From positions 62,001 through 126,000 of the forward strand of contig NZ_FNUC01000002.1 in assembly GCF_900106035.1 (NCBI RefSeq): a DNA stretch of 64,000 bases, written 5' to 3'. Below are positions 25,060 to 32,667 of this stretch, piece by piece. Within the stretch, counting starts at the first letter, position 1. Each line of letters starts with the position of its first letter. The position numbers and the translations under genes were made by a program. The notes beneath the pieces are model-generated. The model searched no databases, had not been told where the DNA came from, and worked only from the letters and a program-made list of their open reading frames with translations. The stretch is from Jiangella alba (GTDB lineage: Bacteria; Actinomycetota; Actinomycetes; Jiangellales; Jiangellaceae).

Positions 25060-26166
25060 ATGGTGAGCAACAACGCCGGGCGGTCGCGGCGCGGCCGCCC
25101 GGACGATCTCGAGCGGGTGGACGAGTCCGCCCGCCGGGCGTCGGCTGACCGAACGAACGCCGCCGACGGCCGCGACGATCCCGAGATCGGTGGCGAGCAT
25201 GCCGCCGACGCCGGAGCCCTCGACATCCGCGGCGGCGGTGCGGACGCCGGAGCCCGCAACGATTCCGGTGTCGGCGGTGATCGTGGTGAGCATGCCGCCG
25301 ACGCCGGAGCCCTCGACGTCCGCGGCGGCGGTGCGGACGCCGGAGCCCGCAACGATTCCGGTGTCGGCGGTGATCGTGGTGAGCATGTCGCCGACGCCGG
25401 AGCCCGCGACGTTGGTGGCGAGCACGGCTCCGACGCTGGAGCTGGGTGGGGACGTGAGCCCGATGCCCGCGCTCCCCGTAGTGGCCGTCGCGGCCGCGGC
25501 CAGGGAGGACATGCTGGTGGCGGGCGGGGCCGGAACGAGCGCGGCGGCAGCCGTGGTGGCGGTCGCGGCGGTCGTGGTGGCCGCGACGGTGGGCCGGAGG
25601 CCGAGTCCGGCGCCCGGGCCCGTGCCGGTACCGACGCCGACGCGCGCGCCGATGTCGACGCCGATCCGGAGTCGGTGGCGCGGACGGTCGCGCTGAACCG
25701 GTTGTCGGTCGCGCCGCAGACCCGGGCCCAGCTCGACGCGGCGATGGCGCGCAAGGGCGTGCCGGAAGAGGTTCGCGACGGCGTGCTCGACCGTTTCACC
25801 GACGTCGGCCTGGTCGACGATGCGGCGTACGCGCGGGCGTGGGTCGAGTCCCGGCACGCGGGCCGCGGACTGGCCCGTCGCGCCCTTGGCTACGAACTGC
25901 GCAAACGCGGCGTCGAACCCGCCGTCGCCGACGACGCGGTCGAGACGCTCGATCCCGAGCAGGAAGCGGCGACTGCCCGTGCCCTCGTCGCCGCGCGGCT
26001 GCCGAGCACCCGGCGCCTCGACCCGGTCGCCCGAACTCGCCGGCTCACCGGCCTGCTGGCGCGCAAGGGCTACCCGGCCGGCCTTGCCTTCCGCGTGGTC
26101 CGCGAAGCCCTCGAATCCGACGGCGTCGACGGCGTCGACCTTCCCGACGACTTCCTCGCCGACTGA
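25060..26166 (+). CDS. recX: RecA regulator RecX with long repeat-bearing N-terminus
   Basis: This protein has 368 residues, about twice the usual length. The RecX core of three-helix repeats occupies roughly the last 165 residues (QTRAQLDAAMARKGVPEEV; GLVDDAAYARAWVESRHAGRGLARRAL; LLARKGYPAGLAFRVVREAL). RecX binds in the RecA filament groove and limits its activity. The first 200 residues are low-complexity Gly/Ala/Asp/Arg. They include a 31-residue unit (GEHAADAGALD then RGGGADAGARN) in two full copies and a partial third, coded by a 93-bp tandem repeat, then an arginine-glycine-rich stretch. ATG at 25060 is the likely start. A shorter protein from GTG at 25675, just before the core, is possible. 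The gene is 7 bases after recA. Confidence 0.88.
   Translation: MVSNNAGRSRRGRPDDLERVDESARRASADRTNAADGRDDPEIGGEHAADAGALDIRGGGADAGARNDSGVGGDRGEHAADAGALDVRGGGADAGARNDSGVGGDRGEHVADAGARDVGGEHGSDAGAGWGREPDARAPRSGRRGRGQGGHAGGGRGRNERGGSRGGGRGGRGGRDGGPEAESGARARAGTDADARADVDADPESVARTVALNRLSVAPQTRAQLDAAMARKGVPEEVRDGVLDRFTDVGLVDDAAYARAWVESRHAGRGLARRALGYELRKRGVEPAVADDAVETLDPEQEAATARALVAARLPSTRRLDPVARTRRLTGLLARKGYPAGLAFRVVREALESDGVDGVDLPDDFLAD
25195..25420 (+). repeat. 93-bp tandem repeat inside recX
   Basis: Units start at 25195, 25288 and 25381. The first two are nearly identical and the third is partial. The period is a multiple of three, so the reading frame is kept. Confidence 0.9.
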
Positions 26167-26438
26167 CGCCAGGCGCGCTTGCCGGCGAACGCATGAGCGG
26201 GGTCGCCGGTGTCGATGTTCTGGGTGATTTCCTGGCGGACTGCGGCCAGGCGCGCTTGATGGCGAACGCGTGAGTGGTGTCGCCGGTGTCGATGTTCTGG
26301 GTGATTTCCTGGCGGACTGCGGCCAGGCGCGCTTGATGGCGAACGCATGAGCGGTATTAGCGGCGTCGACCTTCCCGACGACTTCCTCGCCGACTGACGG
26401 CATCCGCCCTGCCGGCGAAGGCACGAGGCGGGCCTACG
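26131..26438 (+). repeat. Four 77-bp tandem copies of the recX 3' end
   Basis: Units start at 26131, 26208, 26285 and 26362. The first contains the last 12 codons and stop of recX. Units 2 and 3 are identical to each other and diverged from unit 1 mainly in T-for-C changes and loss of the stop. Unit 4 again matches unit 1 over CTTCCCGACGACTTCCTCG and the stop. Confidence 0.9.
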
Positions 26439-26554
26439 CGGGAAGCGGCAGGGCAGGGAGCGCGCTGTCGGCATGGTCGGCGAGGGGGTGCAAGGGGGCG
26501 TGAGCGAGGCGTGGGAGGCGAGGGGAGGTGCGGGCGTGACCGGCGAGCGGAAGC

Positions 26555-26781
26555 GCGGGCGAGGTTGCGCGGGAAGCGGCAGGCAGGGAGCGCGGTGCGG
26601 GCGTGGCCGGCGAGCGGAGGGCGCGGGCGAGGTTGCGAGGGAAGCGGCAGGCAGGGAGCGCGGTGCGGGCGTGGCCGGCGAGCGGAGGGCGCGGGCGAGG
26701 CTGCGAGGGAAGCGGCAGGCAGGGAGCGCGGTGCGGGCGTGGCCGGCGAGCGGAGGGCACGAGTGCGGCTGCGAGGAAAGC
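26555..26781 (+). repeat. 68-bp tandem repeats
   Basis: Units begin at 26555, 26623 and 26691 with GCGGGCGAGG and run through GGAAGCGGCAGGCAGGGAGC and GTGGCCGGCGAGCGGAG. A shortened fourth unit from about 26759 joins the heptamer array. I see no gene in 26439-26782. Confidence 0.85.
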
Positions 26782-26782
26782 C

Positions 26783-26922
26783 GGGGAGCGGGGAGCGGGG
26801 AGCGGGGAGCGGGGAGCGGGGAGCGGGGAGCGGGGAGCGGGGAGCGGGGAGCGGGGAGCGGGGAGCGGGGAGCGGGGAGCGGGGAGCGGGGAGCGGGGAG
26901 CGGGGAGCGGGGAGCGGGGAGC
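26783..26922 (+). repeat. GGGGAGC heptanucleotide array, 20 copies
   Basis: The array is exactly 140 bases of perfect GGGGAGC units with no interruption. Four-G runs separated by three bases can form tetrad-rich G-quadruplexes on the plus strand, up to five in a row. It lies between recX and rny. The following 217 bases, to 27139, hold no gene I can support. Confidence 0.95.
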
Positions 26923-27139
26923 GGGGGTGGTCTGGTCGGCGCGAGGGAGGCGTGGGCGAGATGCGGGCGAGGTGCGGTCGCGGCATGGGGAGAGCGCGGG
27001 GAGGGCGTGGGGAGGGTGCGGGGGAGGGCGGCCCTCTGCGCGGCGAAACGAGGCGAACGGGCGGACACGGAAGCCGCAGGTTCGGCATCGTCGCAGCGCA
27101 CGGGCGCGAAAAGGGGGGCGTGGCACGCGTTCCCGCTGC

Positions 27140-27168
27140 TTGACCGGCTGTACACCCTTACGTAACCT
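27140..27168 (+). promoter_or_regulatory. Candidate promoter upstream of rny
   Basis: TTGACC (27140-27145), a 17-base spacer and TAACCT (27163-27168) form a plausible sigma-70 promoter. It would give a transcript with a leader of about 250 bases before rny, covering the small frame at 27221. Confidence 0.5.
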
Positions 27169-27220
27169 CAATTCCAAAGGTGGAGAACAACTCCGCGACC
27201 GCGGATCGGACATAGTGAAC

Positions 27221-27307
27221 ATGGCAACGCTCGACACCACAGCACCGTCGAGGCCGGCGCAGGGCAGGCCGAAGCGGCTCGTGGAGGTGTACGTGCCGCA
27301 GCGTTGA
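27221..27307 (+). CDS. Possible 28-residue small protein or leader peptide
   Basis: An ATG frame encodes 28 residues, beginning MATLDTTAPSRPAQG and ending LVEVYVPQR, just downstream of the candidate promoter and 119 bases before rny. Codons are high-GC like real genes. A ribosome binding site is weak and I know no homologue. It may be a leader peptide or chance. Confidence 0.25.
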   Translation: MATLDTTAPSRPAQGRPKRLVEVYVPQR

Positions 27308-27383
27308 TGCGGCATGTCGGTGGTTCGAGGCCTCGCATCGTCCGCGGTGCGGGTGCGGTCGTGGTGCGGTTCCCGCCATCAGC

Positions 27384-27403
27384 CGGTCTGCCTGCGCAGA
27401 CCG
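27384..27403 (+). promoter_or_regulatory. Hairpin before the rny start
   Basis: CGGTCTG-cctgcg-CAGACCG, a 7-bp perfect stem, ends 23 bases before the rny ATG. It may act on rny mRNA stability or translation. No function is shown. Confidence 0.35.
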
Positions 27404-27425
27404 CGATATGTGAGGGAGCCCGCCG

Positions 27426-29060
27426 ATGAACACCGGAACGGCAATTCTGCTGGTCGGACTGGTGGTCGTGGCGCTACTGGCCGTAGCGCTCTACGCCTTG
27501 TTCACCCGGCTCCGCGGCGTCGAGGGCACGCGCGCCAACTCCGCTGAGCTGTTCGCACAGATCGAAGCCGACACCGTGCGGCTGCGGTCGGCCGCCCAGA
27601 GCGACGCCGACGACGTCAGGGCGAAGGCCCGGCGGGAGGCCGACGAACTGAGGGCGGCCGCTGCCAACGAAGCCAACGAGCTGAAGAACCGCGCCGCCGC
27701 CGAGGCCGAGAAGGCCCGCGAGCGCGCCGACCAAGCCGGCGAAGACCTGCGCGAGCAGCGCGCCGACCTCGACCGTCGCGAGCAGCGGCTGGTCGAACGC
27801 GAAGAACGCGTCACCGCCGACACCCAGTCGCTGAACGAGCGGCTGCAGGAAGTCGAAACCCAGGCCGCCGAACTGGCCGGACGCACCGAGGAACTGACGG
27901 CGCTCGAGGCCGAACGCCGCGCCGTCCTCGAACGGACCGCCCAGCTGACCGCCGACCAGGCGAAGGCCGAACTCGTCGCCGCCGTCGAGGACGAGGCCAA
28001 GCGCGCCGCCGTCATGCGGGTGCGCGACATCGAGAAGGAAGCCAACGAGAACGGGCAGGCCCGGGCCCGCGAGATCATCACGCTCGCCATCCAGCGGCTC
28101 GCGTCCGAGCAGACGGCCGAATCGGTCGTGTCGGTGCTGCACCTGCCGGGCGACGAGATGAAAGGCCGCATCATCGGCCGCGAGGGCCGCAACATCCGCG
28201 CGTTCGAGCAGGTCACCGGCGTCAACCTGATCATCGACGACACGCCGGAAGCGGTGCTGCTGTCGTGCTTCGACCCGGTCCGCCGCGAGGTCGCCCGGCT
28301 GACACTGGAAGAGCTGGTGCTGGACGGGCGCATCCACCCGCACCGCATCGAGGAGCAGTACGAGAAGAGCAAGGCCGAGGTCGAGGCGCTGTGCGTGCGC
28401 GCCGGCGAGGACGCGCTCGTCGAGGTCGGCGTCACCGACATGCACCCCGACCTCGTGTCGCTGCTCGGCCGGCTGCGCTACCGCACGTCGTACGGGCAGA
28501 ACGTGCTCAAGCACCTGATCGAGTCGGCGCACCTGGCCGGCATGATGGCCGGTGAGCTGGGCCTCGACGTGAAGCTGACGAAGCGGTGCGCGCTGCTGCA
28601 CGACATCGGCAAGGCGCTGACGCACGAGGTCGACGGCAGCCACGCGCTCATCGGCGCCGAGATCGCCCGCCGCTACGGCGAGAACGACGACGTCGTGCAC
28701 GCCATCGAGGCGCACCACAACGAGGTCGAGCTGCGGACGGTCGAGGCCGTGCTGACGCAGGCCGCCGACGCCATCTCCGGTGGCCGCCCGGGCGCCCGCC
28801 GCGAGTCGCTGGAGGCGTACGTCAAGCGGCTCGAACGGCTCGAGGAGATCTCCATGAGCCACGACGGCGTCGAGAAGGTCTTCGCCATGCAGGCCGGCCG
28901 CGAGGTGCGGGTCATGGTGCTGCCCGACGTCGTCGACGACATCCAGGCGCAGGTGCTGGCCCGCGACATCGCCAAGCAGGTCGAAGAGGAACTGACCTAC
29001 CCCGGCCAGATCCGCATCACCGTCGTCCGCGAGTCCCGCTCGACGGAGTTCGCGCGGTGA
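27426..29060 (+). CDS. rny: Ribonuclease Y
   Basis: This 544-residue protein has the RNase Y layout: an N-terminal membrane helix (AILLVGLVVVALLAVALYALF, residues about 5-25), a long charged coiled coil to about residue 200, a KH domain with GRIIGREGRNIRAFE (about 245-259), and an HD domain with HDIGKALTHE (about 391-400). RNase Y is a membrane-bound endonuclease that starts mRNA decay. A GAGGGAG site precedes the ATG. It follows recX in this lineage, here after 1.26 kb of repeats. The first hydrophobic residues and coiled-coil length agree with the family. Confidence 0.95.
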   Translation: MNTGTAILLVGLVVVALLAVALYALFTRLRGVEGTRANSAELFAQIEADTVRLRSAAQSDADDVRAKARREADELRAAAANEANELKNRAAAEAEKARERADQAGEDLREQRADLDRREQRLVEREERVTADTQSLNERLQEVETQAAELAGRTEELTALEAERRAVLERTAQLTADQAKAELVAAVEDEAKRAAVMRVRDIEKEANENGQARAREIITLAIQRLASEQTAESVVSVLHLPGDEMKGRIIGREGRNIRAFEQVTGVNLIIDDTPEAVLLSCFDPVRREVARLTLEELVLDGRIHPHRIEEQYEKSKAEVEALCVRAGEDALVEVGVTDMHPDLVSLLGRLRYRTSYGQNVLKHLIESAHLAGMMAGELGLDVKLTKRCALLHDIGKALTHEVDGSHALIGAEIARRYGENDDVVHAIEAHHNEVELRTVEAVLTQAADAISGGRPGARRESLEAYVKRLERLEEISMSHDGVEKVFAMQAGREVRVMVLPDVVDDIQAQVLARDIAKQVEEELTYPGQIRITVVRESRSTEFAR

Positions 29061-29113
29061 CGCCGATGGCGTTCGCGCGCTGACGCCGATGGCGTCTCGT
29101 CCGCGATCGCCGG

Positions 29114-29135
29114 CGGCGTCCCGGACGGGACGCCG
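29114..29135. terminator. Hairpin between rny and gluD
   Basis: CGGCGTCCC-ggac-GGGACGCCG (9-bp stem) ends at the gluD stop codon between the convergent genes. The sequence TGACGCCGATGGCGT occurs twice just before it. Confidence 0.6.
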
Positions 29136-30014
29136 TCAGACGGAGACGCCGGTGGCGGTCGTGCCCCCGATGGCCGCGTCGTCGGCCTTGGCCACGCCGC
29201 CGGCAGCCTTCGCCGTGCCGCGTCGCTCCAGGTAGACCGCCACCCGCGACAGCGTGAAGTTGACGGCGATGTAGATGGCCGCGCCCACCACGAAGAACTG
29301 GAACCAGTACTTCTGCCCGAAGAACTGCGTGTTCAGCTGCAGCCGCCGCAGCAGTTCGGCGTAGCCGATGATGAACCCGAGCGAGGTGTCCTTCAGCAGC
29401 ACGACCAGCTGGCTGACCAGCGACGGCAGCATGCGGCGCACGGCCTGGGGGAGCAGGACGGTGAACAGCGTCTGCCAGCGGCTCAGCCCGATGGCGTAGC
29501 TGGCCTCGGACTGCCCCTTCGGCAGCGACACGATGCCGGCCCGCAGGATCTCGGCGAAGATCGCGCTGTTGTAGATGACCAGCCCGAACACGACGCCCCA
29601 GAAGATCGGCAGGCCGATCGCGATGACGCCGAAGAACATCAGCAGCACGACCGGCAGGCCGCGGAAGAACTCGATGACGGTGGTGACGGGCCAGCGCACC
29701 CACCGCGTCCCCGACATCCGCAGCACCGCGAGCAGAATGCCCAGCGTCAGCGCGATGACGGCGGCGATGCCGGCCGCCCGCAGCGTGGCGCCGAGACCGT
29801 CGATCAGCAGCGACGTCCACACGTCGTTCGCGCTCTGGCCGAGCGGCGGGTCGGTGAAGACCTGCCAGCGCTCCGGGTCCCACTGGCCGCGGGAGTCGAG
29901 CTGCCGGTAGGCGAGGTAGCCCAGGCCGAGCAGGAGCAGCGCGCCGAGGATCGAGTAGATCGTCGTCCGGCGGCGGGTGCGGGGGCCGGGGGCGTCGTAC
30001 AGGATGGAACTCAT
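29136..30014 (-). CDS. gluD: Glutamate ABC transporter permease GluD
   Basis: This 292-residue His/Glu/Gln/Arg-type (HEQRO) permease starts with a basic N-terminus, then a first helix YSILGALLLLGLGYLAY, a long external loop, and the permease domain (LGATLRAAGIAAVIALTLGILLAVLRMSGTRWVRW; EILRAGIVSLPKGQSEASYAIG, the ATPase-contact loop). The ATG overlaps the gluC stop (ATGA). It works with gluA-C to import glutamate or a related amino acid. The C-terminal 35 residues are Ala/Gly/Thr-rich. Confidence 0.9.
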   Translation of the reverse strand: MSSILYDAPGPRTRRRTTIYSILGALLLLGLGYLAYRQLDSRGQWDPERWQVFTDPPLGQSANDVWTSLLIDGLGATLRAAGIAAVIALTLGILLAVLRMSGTRWVRWPVTTVIEFFRGLPVVLLMFFGVIAIGLPIFWGVVFGLVIYNSAIFAEILRAGIVSLPKGQSEASYAIGLSRWQTLFTVLLPQAVRRMLPSLVSQLVVLLKDTSLGFIIGYAELLRRLQLNTQFFGQKYWFQFFVVGAAIYIAVNFTLSRVAVYLERRGTAKAAGGVAKADDAAIGGTTATGVSV

Positions 30015-30661
30015 CGGGCGAACGCCACCTTCCGCTCGACGTATCCGGCGAGGATTCCGGCCGGAATGGTGATGATCAGGTAGAAGGCCGCGATACCGAT
30101 CAGCACGGGGATGATGTCGGTCGGGTGTGCGTTCGTGAGCTGCCGGGCGACGCCGAACAGCTCGGCGACGAAGAACCCGCCGGCGACGGAGCTGTTCTTC
30201 GTCAGCGCGATGAAGATGTTGATCAGCGGCGGGATGACGGTGCGGAACGCCTGCGGCAGCACCACCAGCCGCAGCGTCTGCGGGAACGTCAGCCCGATGG
30301 CGCGCGACGCCTCGGCCTGGCCCAGCCCGACGCTGTTGATGCCGGAGCGCACCGCCTCGCACACGAACGCCGCCGTGTACGTCGACAGAGCCACCACGGC
30401 GGGCGCGAAGAAGTCCGACGGCGTCCAGCCCAGCTGCGGCGCCACGAACACGAAGAAGATGAAGACCAGCGTGAGCGGGGTGTTCCGCACGATCTCGACG
30501 TACGCGGTGCCGAACCACCGCAGCGTCGGCACCGGCGACACCCGGAAGGCGCCGAGGATCGTCCCCACCACCAGCGCGATGACGGCGGACAGCAGGGTGA
30601 GCGCGAGTGTGGTGGTGAACCCCTCCCAGTAGAGCGGGAGCTCGTCGATCACGGTGTCCAT
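30011..30661 (-). CDS. gluC: Glutamate ABC transporter permease GluC
   Basis: This 216-residue HEQRO permease has the first helix in FTTTLALTLLSAVIALVVG, a contact loop AVRSGINSVGLGQAEASRAIGL and the ending IIPVLIGIAAFYLIITIPAGILAG. It is overlapped by gluD and is separated from gluB by a 16-bp-stem hairpin that may set permease levels below binding-protein levels. Confidence 0.92.
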   Translation of the reverse strand: MDTVIDELPLYWEGFTTTLALTLLSAVIALVVGTILGAFRVSPVPTLRWFGTAYVEIVRNTPLTLVFIFFVFVAPQLGWTPSDFFAPAVVALSTYTAAFVCEAVRSGINSVGLGQAEASRAIGLTFPQTLRLVVLPQAFRTVIPPLINIFIALTKNSSVAGGFFVAELFGVARQLTNAHPTDIIPVLIGIAAFYLIITIPAGILAGYVERKVAFAR

Positions 30662-30694
30662 CAGGCAGCCCTTCTCGGACGGTCGGACTCAGAA

Positions 30695-30733
30695 CGGATG
30701 GACCGCCGCCAGGCGTTGGCGGCGGTCCATCCG
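30695..30733 (-). promoter_or_regulatory. gluB-gluC intercistronic hairpin
   Basis: A perfect 16-bp stem (CGGATGGACCGCCGCC and its complement) with a 7-base loop fills most of the 82-base gap between gluB and gluC. There is no T-run, so partial termination or protection of the upstream mRNA is more likely than full termination. Confidence 0.75.
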
Positions 30734-30743
30734 ATGCGGGCCG

Positions 30744-31643
30744 TCAGTAGCGGTCGACCTGCGGCGGCTCCGGCGTCTCGAGGACCGCGCCCGCGGTCTC
30801 CTCCCACGCCTCGGCCCAGCGGCCGTCCTCGTAGGAGGCCTCGAGGACGTCGTTGATCCAGTTGCGGAACTCGGTGTCGCCGAGCGCCAGGCCGATGCCG
30901 TACGGCTCTTCCGTGAAGGTGTCGCCGACCAGCTTGAACTCGCCCGGGTTCTGGTCGACGAAGCCGGACAGGATGACGTTGTCGGTGGTGACGGCGTCGA
31001 CCTGGCCGTTGCGCAGCGGCTCGAGGCAGTCGGAGTAGGCGCCGGTCGGGAACAGCACCGCCTCCGGGTAGTTGGTGCGGATGTTCTCGGCCGGCGTGGA
31101 GCCCTCGACCGAGCAGACGTTGCGGCCGGCGAGGTCGTCGGGGCCGTTGATGTCCTCGTTCGACTCGAGCACCATGATCGTCTGGCCGGCGTTGAAGTAC
31201 GGGCCGGCGAAGTCGACCAGCTGCTTGCGCTCGTCGTTGATCGTGTAGGTGGCCACGACGATGTCGACCTGGCCGTCCTGGATGAACGGCTCGCGGTTGG
31301 CGGACACCGTCTCGACCCAGTTGATGTTGTCTTCGCTGATGCCGAGCTCGGTGGCGATGATCTTGGCGATCTCGACGTCGAAGCCGACGGGTGTGCCGTC
31401 GGGGCCGACCAGGCCGAACAGCGGCTGGTCGAACTTGGTGCCGACGGTGATCTCGCCGGCCTCGGCGAGCTCGGCCATCGTGCTGCCGTCGGGGAAGTCG
31501 CCGGCCTCGGCGGTCGGCTCGGAGCCGCCGTCGCCGCCGTCGTCACCGTCGTCGTCGCCGCAGGCGGCCAGCACGAGCGTCGCGCTCAGCGCCGTCGCGG
31601 CCAGCGCGCTGAAGCGGCGCAGTCTGGGTCGGGTGGTACGCAT
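30744..31643 (-). CDS. gluB: Glutamate ABC transporter binding lipoprotein GluB
   Basis: This 299-residue protein has a lipoprotein signal ending LVLAAC (Cys near residue 28), a short Asp/Gly-rich linker, then a type 3 solute-binding domain (ITVGTKFDQPLFGLVG; FDVEIAKIIATELGI; DIVVATYTI; RNVCSVEGSTPAENI). It is anchored to the outer face of the membrane and delivers glutamate to GluC-GluD. A GAGGAG site stands before the ATG. It follows gluA after 28 bases. Confidence 0.93.
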   Translation of the reverse strand: MRTTRPRLRRFSALAATALSATLVLAACGDDDGDDGGDGGSEPTAEAGDFPDGSTMAELAEAGEITVGTKFDQPLFGLVGPDGTPVGFDVEIAKIIATELGISEDNINWVETVSANREPFIQDGQVDIVVATYTINDERKQLVDFAGPYFNAGQTIMVLESNEDINGPDDLAGRNVCSVEGSTPAENIRTNYPEAVLFPTGAYSDCLEPLRNGQVDAVTTDNVILSGFVDQNPGEFKLVGDTFTEEPYGIGLALGDTEFRNWINDVLEASYEDGRWAEAWEETAGAVLETPEPPQVDRY

Positions 31644-31671
31644 GGTGTTTCTCCTCTGGTTACTTCGACGC

Positions 31672-32427
31672 TCAGTGAGTCAGGATCTTGCTGAGGAAGT
31701 CGCGGGCCCGGTCACTCTGGGCGTTCGTGAAGAACTCCTCCGGGGTGGCCTCTTCGACGATGCTGCCGGCGTCCATGAAGACGACGCGGTTGGCGGCGCG
31801 CCGGGCGAAGCCCATCTCGTGGGTGACGACGATCATCGTCATGCCGTCGTGAGCGAGGGTCGTCATGACCTCGAGCACCTCGTTGATCATCTCTGGGTCG
31901 AGCGCCGACGTGGGCTCGTCGAACAGCATGACCTTGGGCCGCATCGCCAGTGCCCGGGCGATGGCGACGCGCTGCTGCTGGCCGCCGGACAGCTGCGCGG
32001 GCAGCTTCCGGGCCTGGTCGGCGACGCCGACGCGGTCGAGCAGCTCCATGGCCGTCTTCTCCGCCTCGGACTTCTTGACGCCCTTGGCCTTGACGGGGCC
32101 CAGCGTGACGTTCTGCAGCACCGTCTTGTGCGCGAACAGGTTGAACGCCTGGAACACCATGCCGACGTCGGCGCGCAGCCGGGCCAGCGCCTTGCCCTCG
32201 GCCGGCAGCGGCCGGCCGTCGACGGCGATGGTGCCGGAGTCGATGGTCTCCAGGCGGTTGATGGTGCGGCAGAGCGTCGACTTACCCGAGCCCGACGGCC
32301 CGATGACGACGACCACCTCGCCGCGGGCGACGCTGAGGTCGATGTCGCGCAGCACGTGCAGCGCGCCGAAGTGCTTGTTGACGCCGCGCAACTCGACCAG
32401 CGGCCCGCCGGCCGTCTCGACGCTCAT
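31672..32427 (-). CDS. gluA: Glutamate ABC transporter ATP-binding protein GluA
   Basis: This 251-residue ATPase has Walker [11 protein letters not shown]-loop FQAFNLF, signature LSGGQQQR, Walker [13 protein letters not shown] and switch His in [10 protein letters not shown], the standard set of the polar amino-acid group. It is the first gene of the gluABCD operon, transcribed away from the M14 peptidase gene. Confidence 0.95.
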   Translation of the reverse strand: MSVETAGGPLVELRGVNKHFGALHVLRDIDLSVARGEVVVVIGPSGSGKSTLCRTINRLETIDSGTIAVDGRPLPAEGKALARLRADVGMVFQAFNLFAHKTVLQNVTLGPVKAKGVKKSEAEKTAMELLDRVGVADQARKLPAQLSGGQQQRVAIARALAMRPKVMLFDEPTSALDPEMINEVLEVMTTLAHDGMTMIVVTHEMGFARRAANRVVFMDAGSIVEEATPEEFFTNAQSDRARDFLSKILTH

Positions 32428-32581
32428 GGACTCACACCACCACCTTCACGACGATCCCGGGACAAGCGTCAACGGTATGGGGGAGAAGACCGCCTGTCAT
32501 GCCCTTTGAGCTGCGGTTGAGGTCACCTCTTGATAACGAACTGGTGACTGCGCGCGTGACTGATCGGGTCGGCGCCGGAAC
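32428..32581. other. Shared upstream region of gluA and the first M14 peptidase
   Basis: This AT-richer intergenic DNA holds the palindrome GAGGT-c-ACCTC (32519-32529), next to TTGATAACG. I cannot assign a convincing promoter for gluA. The palindrome is a candidate regulator site. Confidence 0.35.
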
Positions 32582-32632
32582 CTCAGCACCTGCTCAACAC
32601 GGGTTCACCCCGCGGCCGGGCACTGCTTGCAT
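32582..32632 (+). promoter_or_regulatory. Candidate response-regulator promoter of first M14 peptidase
   Basis: CTCAgCAC (32582-32589) and CTCAaCAC (32593-32600) form an 11-bp-period direct repeat, as bound by OmpR/PhoB-type regulators. TGCTTGCATG (32624-32633), a possible extended -10, starts 31 bases after the second CTCA. The layout is repeated at 37263-37315. Confidence 0.6.
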
Positions 32633-32667
32633 GCGGGTGCGGGGACAGCCCCATCGAGGAGGTTTCC

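Noticed and set aside
25190..25696. Second open frame inside the recX repeat region
   Set aside because: It arises from the 93-bp period and has no start site. The recX frame alone continues into the conserved core.
26131..26922. CRISPR array
   Set aside because: The tandem units adjoin without spacers and no cas genes are nearby.
26434..27315. Minus-strand frames rich in PAPRSPL repeats
   Set aside because: They are translations of the GGGGAGC array and have no gene-like start or codon bias.
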